The notes below the pieces were generated by a model, which worked only from the letters and a program-made list of their open reading frames with translations, ran no database searches and was not told the origin of the DNA. A stretch of DNA of 7,881 nt from Fermentibacter danicus (GTDB taxonomy: Bacteria > Fermentibacterota > Fermentibacteria > Fermentibacterales > Fermentibacteraceae). The position numbers and the translations under genes were made by a program. The stretch lies in contig LKHB01000042.1 of the NCBI GenBank assembly GCA_001618615.1, positions 1 to 7,881 of the forward strand. The letters run 5' to 3'. This document shows, one piece after another, positions 1 to 6,140 of the stretch. Position 1 is the stretch's first letter. The number at the start of each line of letters is the position of its first letter.

Positions 1-612
1 AGCAATCTCGTCCCGCCAGTTCAGGGAGTCGGCGGTGCCCAGAAGCGCTGATACCCGGTACTGCCGTGCCCGCGAGCGCCAGGTCGCGTCGGCCCAGCCC
101 CATTCGTCGATGAAGTCCGAAAGGACGGCGGCTCTGGCCGAATCGTCCTCCCATACCGGAGCCTGGGCGTCCCAGAAGATTCCGCAGAGCATGTCCGCGG
201 CCTCGGGCGAGCCGGGCCATCTCCGGCATGCCAGGGCGGTCGTGCGTTCGAAGAGACCGGGGGCGTCCAGCAGCGATGCAAGGCTTGCCAGGGCGGCGGC
301 TTCGGCTGCCGTCGCCGGAGGGTGGAGTCCTTCCAGCCTGTATGCGGCGGATTCGATCGGCATTGCCCGGGAGGCGTCGCTCCAATCCCCGAGAACCGCA
401 GTCCACAGGCGCAGCAGTGAGCCGGCCGAGCCAGAGGCCTCGTGCACGAGCGTGAAGAGGTGCGCGGCCATGGCGTATTCGCCTGCAGCCAGGTAGACCT
501 CTGCCGCCAGAGAGTCGTTCGAGGCGAGATCCAGGGCGGCATCGAAGCGCCTCAGGGCCAGCTCCTCGTCGAAGCCGGCCGCCAGGACGGCGATAAACAG
601 GGCAGTCGTCAT
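1..612 (-). CDS. Exported Ala/Leu-rich helical-repeat (TPR-like) protein, partial
   Basis: A reading frame open for all 204 codons from the ATG at 612 to the window edge, so the C-terminal part lies outside. The N-terminus (MTTALFIAVLAAG) looks like a short Sec signal peptide, but it has no Lys or Arg before the hydrophobic stretch. The mature part is rich in Ala, Leu, Glu and Trp. A segment around residues 36-55 (AAEVYLAAGEYAMAAHLF) has the spacing of a TPR helix pair, and the rest reads as further alpha-helices. I recognise no catalytic motif and cannot name a family. Start choice: the ATG follows a GGAGGGG Shine-Dalgarno at 615-621, though the core is only about 4 nt away, which is short. 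The gene is divergent from the RseC-like gene with a 71-bp gap. Likely role, by inference only: a periplasmic or surface scaffold protein. Overlapping ORFs on the other strand have biased, low-complexity compositions and are shadows. Confidence 0.75.
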   Translation of the reverse strand, partial: MTTALFIAVLAAGFDEELALRRFDAALDLASNDSLAAEVYLAAGEYAMAAHLFTLVHEASGSAGSLLRLWTAVLGDWSDASRAMPIESAAYRLEGLHPPATAAEAAALASLASLLDAPGLFERTTALACRRWPGSPEAADMLCGIFWDAQAPVWEDDSARAAVLSDFIDEWGWADATWRSRARQYRVSALLGTADSLNWRDEIA

Positions 613-653
613 GACCCCTCCGCATGGCCGGGCTGGTCCGCCCGGGTCACGAG

Positions 654-659
654 TACAAT
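654..659 (+). promoter_or_regulatory. Possible -10 element of the RseC-tldD-tldE operon
   Basis: TACAAT lies 24 nt upstream of the RseC-like start codon, in the 71-bp divergent gap, and stands out as A/T-rich in GC-rich DNA. No convincing -35 box lies 16-18 bp upstream. Its complement could equally serve the divergent gene. Weak call from motif shape alone. Confidence 0.25.
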
Positions 660-683
660 ACTCCAGTGACGGAGAGGCGGTAT

Positions 684-1109
684 ATGCGTCAGAACGGAAT
701 CGTGAAACGCACGGGAGACGACGGGAGGGCCCTGGTCGCCCTGATGGGCGCCGACGGATGCGCGGCCTGCTCGTCAAAGGGCGGATGTGGGATCTTCTGC
801 TCCTCGGGCGGCCCCAAGGAGGCATGGGTCGCCAACGAGGCCGGTGCCTCGCAGGGGGACAGGGTGGAGATAGAACTCTCGCCGCGCGCCTGCCTCGCAC
901 TGTCGGGGGCGATGTTCATCGTCCCGGTGATTGTCCTGGTGGTGTCTCTCGCGCTGCTCCCGCCCGGAGCCGATTCCGTCAGGACCGCCATTCATGCACT
1001 AGCGGGGCTCGTGCTCGGAATCGCCTCGGGCGTTCTGCTGTCACGGGCGATGTCGAAGAAGAGGGATTTCGATCTGAAGATTGTGTCGATCATCGGCCCG
1101 GAGAGGCCG
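684..1109 (+). CDS. RseC/MucC-like redox-associated inner-membrane protein, 3' end lost at gap
   Basis: 142 readable residues up to the N run. The N-terminal cytoplasmic part begins MRQNGIVKRT and carries a cysteine cluster C26-x2-C29-x5-C35-x3-C39, typical of the RseC/MucC (SoxR-reducing system) family. Two hydrophobic segments follow at about residues 74-97 and 103-123, then a basic tail (SKKRDFDLK). In E. coli RseC influences sigma-E signalling and works with the Rsx (Rnf-type) electron-transfer complex to reduce SoxR; in other bacteria relatives sit near rnf genes. No rnf gene is visible here. The start is supported by GGAGAGG at 671-677 with 6-nt spacing. The readable part is close to the family's usual length, so only a few residues and the stop codon are probably hidden in the gap. 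The frame continues through the NN into TldD, which I regard as accidental. The family call is good; the exact role is uncertain. Confidence 0.75.
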
Positions 1110-1111
1110 NN
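1110..1111. other. Two-base N run: probable scaffold gap
   Basis: These are the only ambiguous bases in the window. They separate the end of an RseC-like protein from a TldD that starts well inside its domain. The missing RseC stop codon and TldD N-terminus indicate that the true gap is longer than two bases, probably a few hundred. Confidence 0.85.
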
Positions 1112-1112
1112 G

Positions 1113-2285
1113 ACAGGCAGCCGTGTCAGGCTCTCCGCCCAGACGCCCCGGATGGGTTCCTATTCCTCGCCATGCATCGAGGATCCGTTTGGAGTCGACA
1201 AGTCGGAGAAGATGGGCCTCCTCGAGGAATGCTCCCGGATCATGAACTCGGATTCCGCCATCACCTCGACATACGCTCAGCTCCACTCGGAGCGCATCGA
1301 CAGGGTCTTGGCCAGCACCGAGGGCACTCTGGTCGAGTCGCACCTGATACATACCCAGCCCTTCCTCCAGGCCTTCGCAGTGCACGGCGGGGACGCACAG
1401 AGCAGATCCCTCCAGACCGGGGCGAGGGCTGCAGGCTGGGAGTGGATCAGGGAGAACGATCTGCTGGCCGCCTCGGAGCGGGTGCGGGACGAGGCGATCG
1501 AAAAGGTTATGGCGCCGGAGGGGCCGTCCGGCGTGATGGATCTCGTTCTCGACGGTCTGAACCTGAGCCTGACAATGCACGAGTCCGTAGGACACGCGAC
1601 GGAGAGCGACAGGGCGCTGGGCTGGGAGGCCAACATGGCCGGCCGCACGTTCGTCCGGCTCTCGGACCCGGGGAGCCTCAGGTACGGGTCGGACATCGTC
1701 AATTTCACGGCGGACAATACAATGCCGATCGGACTGGCATCCTGGGGCTGGGACGACGACGGAACTCCCTGCCAGAAATGGCATACTGTCAGGAACGGGA
1801 TCTTCCAGGAGTTCGGCACTGTCCGTGAAACGGCCCTGCTCGTGGGGAGGGATGCGAGCAGGGGCTGCTGCCGCGCCCAGGACTTCGGGTTCTTCCCCAT
1901 CAACAGGCAGCCCAACTTCTACCTCGAACCATCGCTGGAACCTGTGACTCCCGACGATCTGATCTCCGGAATCGCACGCGGCATCTTCATCCAGGGCCGC
2001 GGTTCGTTCAGCATAGACCAGAACAGGGTCAACTTCCAGTTCGGAGGCGACTTCTTCCGCGAGATACGCGACGGGAAGCTCGGCGGGCCGCTGAAGAAGG
2101 TTCTCTACGGGGCCAGGACCACCGAGTTCTGGGGCGCCTGCGACGGGATTGCCGATGCGAGGTTCTTCCAGCCCATGGGGCTGCTTACGTGCGGAAAGGG
2201 CGAGCCGATGCAGGGCGCCCGGATGACCCACGGGGCGAGTCCGGCCAGGTTCCGGGGCATCACCGTCGGGGGAGGTGTGAGATGA
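1113..2285 (+). CDS. tldD: TldD metalloprotease subunit, N-terminus missing at gap
   Basis: 390 residues of TldD, the catalytic subunit of the TldD/TldE (PmbA) protease. In E. coli this complex cuts unfolded peptides, processes the microcin B17 precursor and degrades the CcdA antitoxin. The metal site is intact: HESVGH with the following TESD at fragment residues 156-164 (codons from 1578), and the late Cys ligand in LTCGKGEP (codon 2190-2192, residue 360). Other family blocks are visible: the YSSPCIEDPFGVD segment just after the gap, LASWGWDDDGT, FYLEPS, and the C-terminal GARMTHGASPARFRGITV. Compared with usual family lengths of about 450-480 residues, roughly 80-100 N-terminal residues are missing; the block seen at the gap normally lies about that far into the protein. 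The start codon is therefore not visible. The stop overlaps the tldE start (ATGA), implying translational coupling. Cytoplasmic; no signal or membrane segment is seen. Confidence 0.93.
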   Translation, partial: TGSRVRLSAQTPRMGSYSSPCIEDPFGVDKSEKMGLLEECSRIMNSDSAITSTYAQLHSERIDRVLASTEGTLVESHLIHTQPFLQAFAVHGGDAQSRSLQTGARAAGWEWIRENDLLAASERVRDEAIEKVMAPEGPSGVMDLVLDGLNLSLTMHESVGHATESDRALGWEANMAGRTFVRLSDPGSLRYGSDIVNFTADNTMPIGLASWGWDDDGTPCQKWHTVRNGIFQEFGTVRETALLVGRDASRGCCRAQDFGFFPINRQPNFYLEPSLEPVTPDDLISGIARGIFIQGRGSFSIDQNRVNFQFGGDFFREIRDGKLGGPLKKVLYGARTTEFWGACDGIADARFFQPMGLLTCGKGEPMQGARMTHGASPARFRGITVGGGVR

Positions 2286-3544
2286 CCCGCGGGGAAATGC
2301 TCGATTTCGTGCAGAGGGTGCTCGACGCCGTCCCCGTAGAGCATGCCGTGGCGGAACTCGGCGAGGAGAGGTCCGCATCCGTCCGATTCGGGCGGAATGC
2401 GATCACCCAGAACGTGGACACGTTCAGGAGGGAACTCAGGCTCTGGATCGGAGACGGTTCGAGGAAGACGGAATACCGCACCCACAGGATCGACACCGCA
2501 GCGATCCAGGACATGGTGCGGGAGGCGGTCGCCCGGCTCCGGAACTCGCCGCCCGACCCGGAATACGTGCCTCCCGCGGACGGGGGACAGATCTACCGTA
2601 CGGTCGACGCATGGGATGAGTCGACGGGCGGCATCGACCCGGGGCCGAGGATGGATGCCGCCGCGAGTGCGGTTTCAGCGGCAGAGGCTGCGGGAGCCGA
2701 GGCGGCCGGCATATCCCGGATGGATTCGAGCAGGAGGGCGCTTGCCACCAGCACGGGCAACCTGTGCTTCCATGAGGCGACTGCGGGGATCTTCCAGCTC
2801 ACGGTCCTCGCCGGCTCGGGGTCCAGCTACAGGTCGACGGTGTCGAAGGCCTGGAGCGCCATTCCGGTTCGCAGGATCGTGGATGAAGTGGTCGCAGAGG
2901 CGCTCTCCGCACGAAATCCAGCGGATTCCCAACCCGGGGAGATCGACGTGGTGCTGGAGCCGCAGGCGGTGGCGGACCTGGTCTCCTTTGTACTGTACTC
3001 TCTGAATGCGCGCGAGTCCGACGAGGGGCTCACGGTCTTCACCGGCAGGGAGGGCAGCAGGGTCGCTTCGGAGAGGTTCACCCTCGAGAGCGACATGAAC
3101 GGGGAGGTTCCAGGCACCCCCTTCGACAGAGACGGTTTCGCCGCCGACGATCAGGTCTGGATAGAGTCGGGAGTGCTGCGCACCATGATGCGGGACAGGT
3201 TCTGGGCCGGGAAGACCGGCCTGCCGGCGGTTGTGAGTCCCGGTTGCTTCAGCGTCCCGGGCGGAGAGGGAACCGCGGCGGACCTGGCCGCGCAGAGCAG
3301 GAGGTGCCTGCGCATCAGGCGCTTCTGGTACATCCGTTTCGTGGACCAGAAGACGCTGACCCTGACAGGGATGACCCGGGACGGCGTGTTCCTCTGCGAG
3401 AATGGTTCGGTGACGCCTGTGAAGGACTTCAGGTGGAACTGGAAGCCCCTCGAACTCTTTTCGAGGATCGAGGCGCTGGGCACCCCGGAACGCAAGGGCT
3501 TCATGACCGTTCCACCGATGCTTCTTCGCAGCATCCCCGTCTGA
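2282..3544 (+). CDS. pmbA: TldE/PmbA, non-catalytic partner of TldD
   Basis: 420 residues, slightly shorter than E. coli PmbA (about 450). It lacks an HExxxH motif, as expected of the TldE/PmbA subunit, which forms the heterodimeric protease with TldD and does not bind the metal. Diagnostic segments are the N-terminal beta region with SVRFGRNAITQNVDTFRRE, the middle VVLEPQAVADLVSFVL, the SERFTLESDMNG block and the C-terminal RFVDQKTLTLTGMTRDGVFL followed by ENGSVTPVKDFRWNW. The ATG at 2282 overlaps the tldD stop by 4 nt and is preceded by a strong GGGGGAGG about 6-7 nt upstream, which fixes this start over a longer in-frame extension reaching back into tldD. It ends at 3544, eleven bases before a dyad-repeat island and convergent with the redox operon. 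Function by family: degradation or maturation of small proteins and peptides. No substrate peptide is recognisable nearby. Confidence 0.93.
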   Translation: MTRGEMLDFVQRVLDAVPVEHAVAELGEERSASVRFGRNAITQNVDTFRRELRLWIGDGSRKTEYRTHRIDTAAIQDMVREAVARLRNSPPDPEYVPPADGGQIYRTVDAWDESTGGIDPGPRMDAAASAVSAAEAAGAEAAGISRMDSSRRALATSTGNLCFHEATAGIFQLTVLAGSGSSYRSTVSKAWSAIPVRRIVDEVVAEALSARNPADSQPGEIDVVLEPQAVADLVSFVLYSLNARESDEGLTVFTGREGSRVASERFTLESDMNGEVPGTPFDRDGFAADDQVWIESGVLRTMMRDRFWAGKTGLPAVVSPGCFSVPGGEGTAADLAAQSRRCLRIRRFWYIRFVDQKTLTLTGMTRDGVFLCENGSVTPVKDFRWNWKPLELFSRIEALGTPERKGFMTVPPMLLRSIPV

Positions 3545-3554
3545 AGAGCGGAGA

Positions 3555-3583
3555 TCAGATCGTTTTTACAATCTGGACCAAAC
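3555..3583 (-). repeat. Dyad repeat copy A (inverted relative to B and C)
   Basis: The 24 bp at 3556-3579 are an exact reverse complement of 3620-3643. Extended to 3555-3583, the copy matches the reverse complement of copy C at 26 of 29 positions. It is itself a dyad: CAGAT, ten bases including a T5 run, then ATCTG. It begins 11 bases past the tldE stop codon and is AT-rich compared with its surroundings. Confidence 0.9.
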
Positions 3584-3643
3584 TCCCAAATCCAAAGGGC
3601 AGCATTCGTTTATACGTTAGGTCCAGATTGTAAAAACGATCTG
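3556..3643. terminator. Possible bidirectional transcription terminator formed by copies A and B
   Basis: A 24-bp perfect inverted repeat with a 40-nt loop lies between two convergent transcription units, where a shared terminator is expected. The stem contains A5/T5 runs, but the 3' side lacks a canonical U-tract and the loop is long. It could instead be an mRNA 3'-end stabiliser or a small mobile repeat that happens to terminate transcription. Confidence 0.4.
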
Positions 3644-3644
3644 G
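3620..3644 (+). repeat. Dyad repeat copy B
   Basis: The 24 bp at 3620-3643 are the perfect inverted partner of copy A, separated from it by 40 bp. The core is CCAGAT, ten bases (TGTAAAAACG), ATCTGG, a perfect 6-bp dyad. Together A and B could form a long hairpin in RNA from either strand. On the plus strand it is followed by GGTTTTCC rather than a clean U-tract. Confidence 0.9.
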
Positions 3645-3652
3645 TTTTCCCC

Positions 3653-3681
3653 GTTTGGACCAGATGTTAAAAACGATCTGA
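3653..3681 (+). repeat. Dyad repeat copy C (imperfect)
   Basis: In the same orientation as copy B, with 21 of 24 positions identical, starting 37 bp after B. Its homology to inverted copy A runs further than B's, 26 of 29. The core is CCAGAT, ten bases (GTTAAAAACG), ATCTG. It ends 4 bases before the stop codon of the convergent gene, so A to C fill almost the whole intergenic space. Confidence 0.85.
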
Positions 3682-3685
3682 CAGG

Positions 3686-4468
3686 CTACCAGAGGAAGCG
3701 GAAGCCGGCGAAGGTTTCGCCCTCCAGTTGTCTGAAGGGTTGCGTATCCCTCGGATAGTGGGTGAGGTGCAGCTCGAAGGACGTGTCGCCGCCTCCGGGC
3801 GTATATCGCGTGTAGGCCTCCAGCCGGTGGCGGGACGACGTGTCTCCGTCATCGTGGAAGAAGAACTCTGGCCTGTAGCGGAAGCCTCCGGACCACGACC
3901 GCCAGGCCGCGAGCGGCATGTCGGCCTCGGCCTGCAGGGACCAGTCGAAGTCGTGCCCCTTCTGGAAGCTCTCACCCCTGGGGCGGTAGAGTCCTACCGA
4001 GGCCCAGCCCGACGGGATGCCTCCCGAAGGCATGAATAACGGGTCGGGAGGGGGTTCGAAGCCCGTTTCGAACAGCACCGCGCCTGCCTTTATGTTGTTC
4101 ATGTACTCCGAGAGCGTGTCCGGCATGTCGATGTTGTGGAAGCACTCGTGGTCGGTATAGAGCCTCGCCTCGCCCCATCCGGTGTTCCATGCGAATTCGA
4201 GCTGGATGTTCCAGTGTCCCCCGTAGATGTTGAACTTCATGTCGGGGTTGTTCCAGCTCTCGCCCATGTAGGTGTCCATCTCGAACCCGAGCCTCGTGGA
4301 GAACCTGCCGGCCTCGACAGGAGTGACCCTGGCGGCGATCTCGCCGTAGACGAAGTGGGCGACGTCCGAATCGAAGAACTTGAATACGCCGAGCTTGCCG
4401 TCGGCGGTCATGGGAAACTCGACCGCCGATGGCAGGGATATGGCGAGGATCAGAGCGATGGAAGACAT
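3686..4468 (-). CDS. Predicted outer-membrane beta-barrel protein, unknown function
   Basis: 260 residues, no family recognised. The N-terminus MSSIALILAISLPSAVEFP resembles a Sec signal peptide but lacks basic residues. There is no lipobox cysteine, and the only cysteine is in HECFHN. The mature part alternates polar and aromatic residues as in beta-strands (GHWNIQLEFAWNTGWGEARLY, SGGFRYRPEFFFHDD, HRLEAYTRYTPGGGDTSFEL) and ends GFRFLW, an aromatic C-terminus like those recognised by the BAM machinery. I infer a small outer-membrane barrel. It is the last gene of the trx operon; its ATG shares one base with the upstream stop (TGATG), so translation is probably coupled, and no good Shine-Dalgarno precedes it. 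The frame stays open upstream (RTGRL before the Met), so a non-ATG start giving a basic signal n-region is possible. Its link to thiol redox chemistry is unknown. It converges with tldE. Confidence 0.65.
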   Translation of the reverse strand: MSSIALILAISLPSAVEFPMTADGKLGVFKFFDSDVAHFVYGEIAARVTPVEAGRFSTRLGFEMDTYMGESWNNPDMKFNIYGGHWNIQLEFAWNTGWGEARLYTDHECFHNIDMPDTLSEYMNNIKAGAVLFETGFEPPPDPLFMPSGGIPSGWASVGLYRPRGESFQKGHDFDWSLQAEADMPLAAWRSWSGGFRYRPEFFFHDDGDTSSRHRLEAYTRYTPGGGDTSFELHLTHYPRDTQPFRQLEGETFAGFRFLW

Positions 4469-5166
4469 CAGGCGTCCGGTTCGAGGAATGAGAGCAGATC
4501 CCTGACCTCTGCTCCGGGCTCGCTCAGGAATGGCAGGGCTGCGGTCAGGGCCTTTGCGAAGACCGTCTCCGGGACGGCGCCCTCGAAGAACAGCCTGTCT
4601 TCCACGACCGTTCTCGGGACTCCCTGGACGGAATAACGCATTGAGAGTGCGGGGAACTCTTCAGCCTCCACGATCTCGGCCCTTATCCCCGGGCTTGCCG
4701 CCGCGAGCCTAGCCGCGGCGACCGCGGCCCTGGGGCAGTGAGGACAGGTGGGCGTGACGAAGACCCTGATCCGGAGGTCGCGGTTCAGCGCAGACACCAG
4801 GGCGTCCACGTCCGGTCCGGCGGCGGCGATGCCCGCACCCGCGTCGGTGATCAGCGTGAGCAGGGTCGAGAACTCGTACCCGGAAGGGGTGCCGTAGAAC
4901 CTCACGCGGTCGTTAGCGCCGCTGACTATGAAGGCCGGGACGAACTCGACCGCATCGGCCTCGCGGCGGTCCGTGTCGGTGAGGGCGTTCAGCTTCTCGA
5001 GCTTCACCTTGTCCGACAGCCCGGCCAGTTCGTCGAGTATCCGCTCGGTGTCCAGGCATCCCTCGCAGTTGAGCCTCTGGGTGTATAGCCTGAGCGTTAC
5101 GCTCCGCGGCATGTCCTGGAAGAGTCTGCCGACTTTTTCGGCGTCTGCGGCCGACAGCAGCCCCAC
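4468..5166 (-). CDS. Protein disulfide oxidoreductase (PDO), tandem glutaredoxin-like
   Basis: 232 residues with two thioredoxin-fold units in tandem, as in the Pyrococcus furiosus PDO of 226 residues. The first unit has C34-E-G-C37 with a Val-Pro near residue 77; the second has C141-P-H-C144 with GVPRT near residue 192. Conserved PDO segments are visible: the MGLLSAAD start, RFYGTPSGYEFSTLL, IRVFVTPTCPHCP and FFEGAVPETVF. Both redox sites are intact. Such proteins act in the cytoplasm in disulfide formation, reduction or isomerisation and receive electrons from a thioredoxin reductase, which is encoded immediately upstream. The start is GTG at 5166, supported by GGGAGG at 5175-5180 with 8-nt spacing and by the family's MGL N-terminus. 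The gap to the trxB stop is 4 nt, and the stop overlaps the next start by one base. The family is best known from thermophiles and anaerobes, which hints at lifestyle but does not prove it. Confidence 0.92.
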   Translation of the reverse strand: MGLLSAADAEKVGRLFQDMPRSVTLRLYTQRLNCEGCLDTERILDELAGLSDKVKLEKLNALTDTDRREADAVEFVPAFIVSGANDRVRFYGTPSGYEFSTLLTLITDAGAGIAAAGPDVDALVSALNRDLRIRVFVTPTCPHCPRAAVAAARLAAASPGIRAEIVEAEEFPALSMRYSVQGVPRTVVEDRLFFEGAVPETVFAKALTAALPFLSEPGAEVRDLLSFLEPDA

Positions 5167-5170
5167 AGCC

Positions 5171-6136
5171 CTAGCCTCCCAGTCCGAGCCGGTGCCAGGC
5201 CGCCGATGCGGCCCTCGCCCCGTCCGCGGCTGCGGTGACGACCTGTCTGAGCGGGTTGGAGGTCACGTCGCCGGCGGCAAAGACGCAGTCGTGCGATGTC
5301 AGCACGATGTCCCTGGTCCAGACCGTGCCGTCCCCGTTGAGGCGGACGAGCCCGGCAAAGGGCTCCGTGGCGGGCTTCCGGCCCACATAGACGAACACTC
5401 CGTCCACCTGAATCTCCGACTGCCCCCCGGGGGTATCGAGTAGAGCCGATTCCACGCCGGAAGTGCCCCGGATCTCGAGGAGCCTGGTGTTCCAGAGTAC
5501 ATCCACCGAAGGGGACGCGAGGAGACGGTCGGCCAGTGCGGGCTCGGCCCGCAGCGCATCGCGCCTGTGGACGAGAGTGACCCTGGAGGCGAAGGAAGTC
5601 AGATGGAGGGCCTCCTTTACCGCGCTGTCGCCGCCTCCCACGACCATGACATGCCTTCCCCTGAAGAATGGCGCGTCGCAGGTGGCGCAGTAGCTGACGC
5701 CCCTGCCGTAGAATTTCTCCTCTCCCGGGACGCCCAGCCTGGCGGGCGCTGCGCCCGTGGCGATTATGAGAGCACGCGCATGCACAGGACCGCCGTCGGC
5801 CTCGATCAGCAGGCCGCCGCCATCCACGGCGGAGGCGGCCGAGACCCGTTCCGACAGGAAGACGGTGCCGGCGGAGAGTGCCTGTGAGCGCATGACGCCG
5901 ATCAGGGCCTCGCCAGTGGTAGGCCCTGTGCCGGGATAGTTCTCGATCCTGTCGGTCAGGGCGGCCTGACCGCCGGGCTGCCAGCCCTCGAGGACGGCGT
6001 GCCGCATCCCGTATCTGGACAGGTATAGCGCCGCCGAGAGACCTGCAGGGCCTCCCCCCGCCGTCACCACGTCGAAACTGCGCTCGCCGGAGGACGATGC
6101 AGGCGGGATGAGACCCGCTTTAAGGTCGAGCTCCAT
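5171..6136 (-). CDS. trxB: Thioredoxin reductase (NADPH, FAD)
   Basis: 321 residues, the normal length for the low-molecular-weight bacterial enzyme, which passes electrons from NADPH through FAD to thioredoxin. Motifs in order: FAD-binding GGGPAGL at residues 27-33; IENYPG near 64-69; the ATG segment ATGAAP near 126-131; redox-active C150-A-T-C153 followed by DAPFF; NADPH-binding GGGDSAVKEA at 167-176; HRRD at 190-193, whose arginines favour NADPH over NADH; and the C-terminal FAD block VFAAGDVTSNPLRQVVTAA. The ATG at 6136 is the only plausible start; it gives a leader about 15 residues longer than usual before FDVV. A longer in-frame reading into trxA is rejected because it has a spurious Arg/Ser-rich composition. 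It lies 4 nt after the trxA stop, with only a weak AGG upstream, suggesting coupled translation. The neighbouring thioredoxin and PDO are the likely substrates. Confidence 0.97.
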   Translation of the reverse strand: MELDLKAGLIPPASSSGERSFDVVTAGGGPAGLSAALYLSRYGMRHAVLEGWQPGGQAALTDRIENYPGTGPTTGEALIGVMRSQALSAGTVFLSERVSAASAVDGGGLLIEADGGPVHARALIIATGAAPARLGVPGEEKFYGRGVSYCATCDAPFFRGRHVMVVGGGDSAVKEALHLTSFASRVTLVHRRDALRAEPALADRLLASPSVDVLWNTRLLEIRGTSGVESALLDTPGGQSEIQVDGVFVYVGRKPATEPFAGLVRLNGDGTVWTRDIVLTSHDCVFAAGDVTSNPLRQVVTAAADGARAASAAWHRLGLGG

Positions 6137-6140
6137 GTGC

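Noticed and set aside
35..496. Plus-strand open frame opposite the first gene
   Set aside because: Ser/Ala/Arg-rich with no motif. The minus-strand frame has a signal-like start, a helical pattern and a ribosome site, so it is the better gene.
611..1828. 405-codon plus-strand frame overlapping the RseC-like gene and tldD
   Set aside because: It is out of frame with the two recognised proteins, is Gly/Arg-rich, and reads through the N run; a shadow frame.
1041..2378. 445-codon open frame on the minus strand opposite tldD
   Set aside because: It is antisense to a well-conserved TldD, spans the N gap, has an Arg/Pro/Glu-biased sequence with no family motif, and has no operon context. GC-rich genes commonly leave such frames open.
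3556..3680. CRISPR-like repeats
   Set aside because: There are only three units, one of them inverted, with spacers of 40 and 13 bp and no cas genes; the geometry does not fit an array.
3555..3681. Recent MITE insertion with target-site duplication
   Set aside because: Terminal inverted repeats are present, but I find no matching direct duplication at the flanks, so recent insertion is not supported, though an old one is not excluded.
2282..3700. RiPP precursor peptide as a substrate for TldD/TldE
   Set aside because: TldD/TldE can mature peptide antibiotics, but no small ORF with a leader/core pattern and no modification enzyme is visible nearby; this looks like the housekeeping pair.
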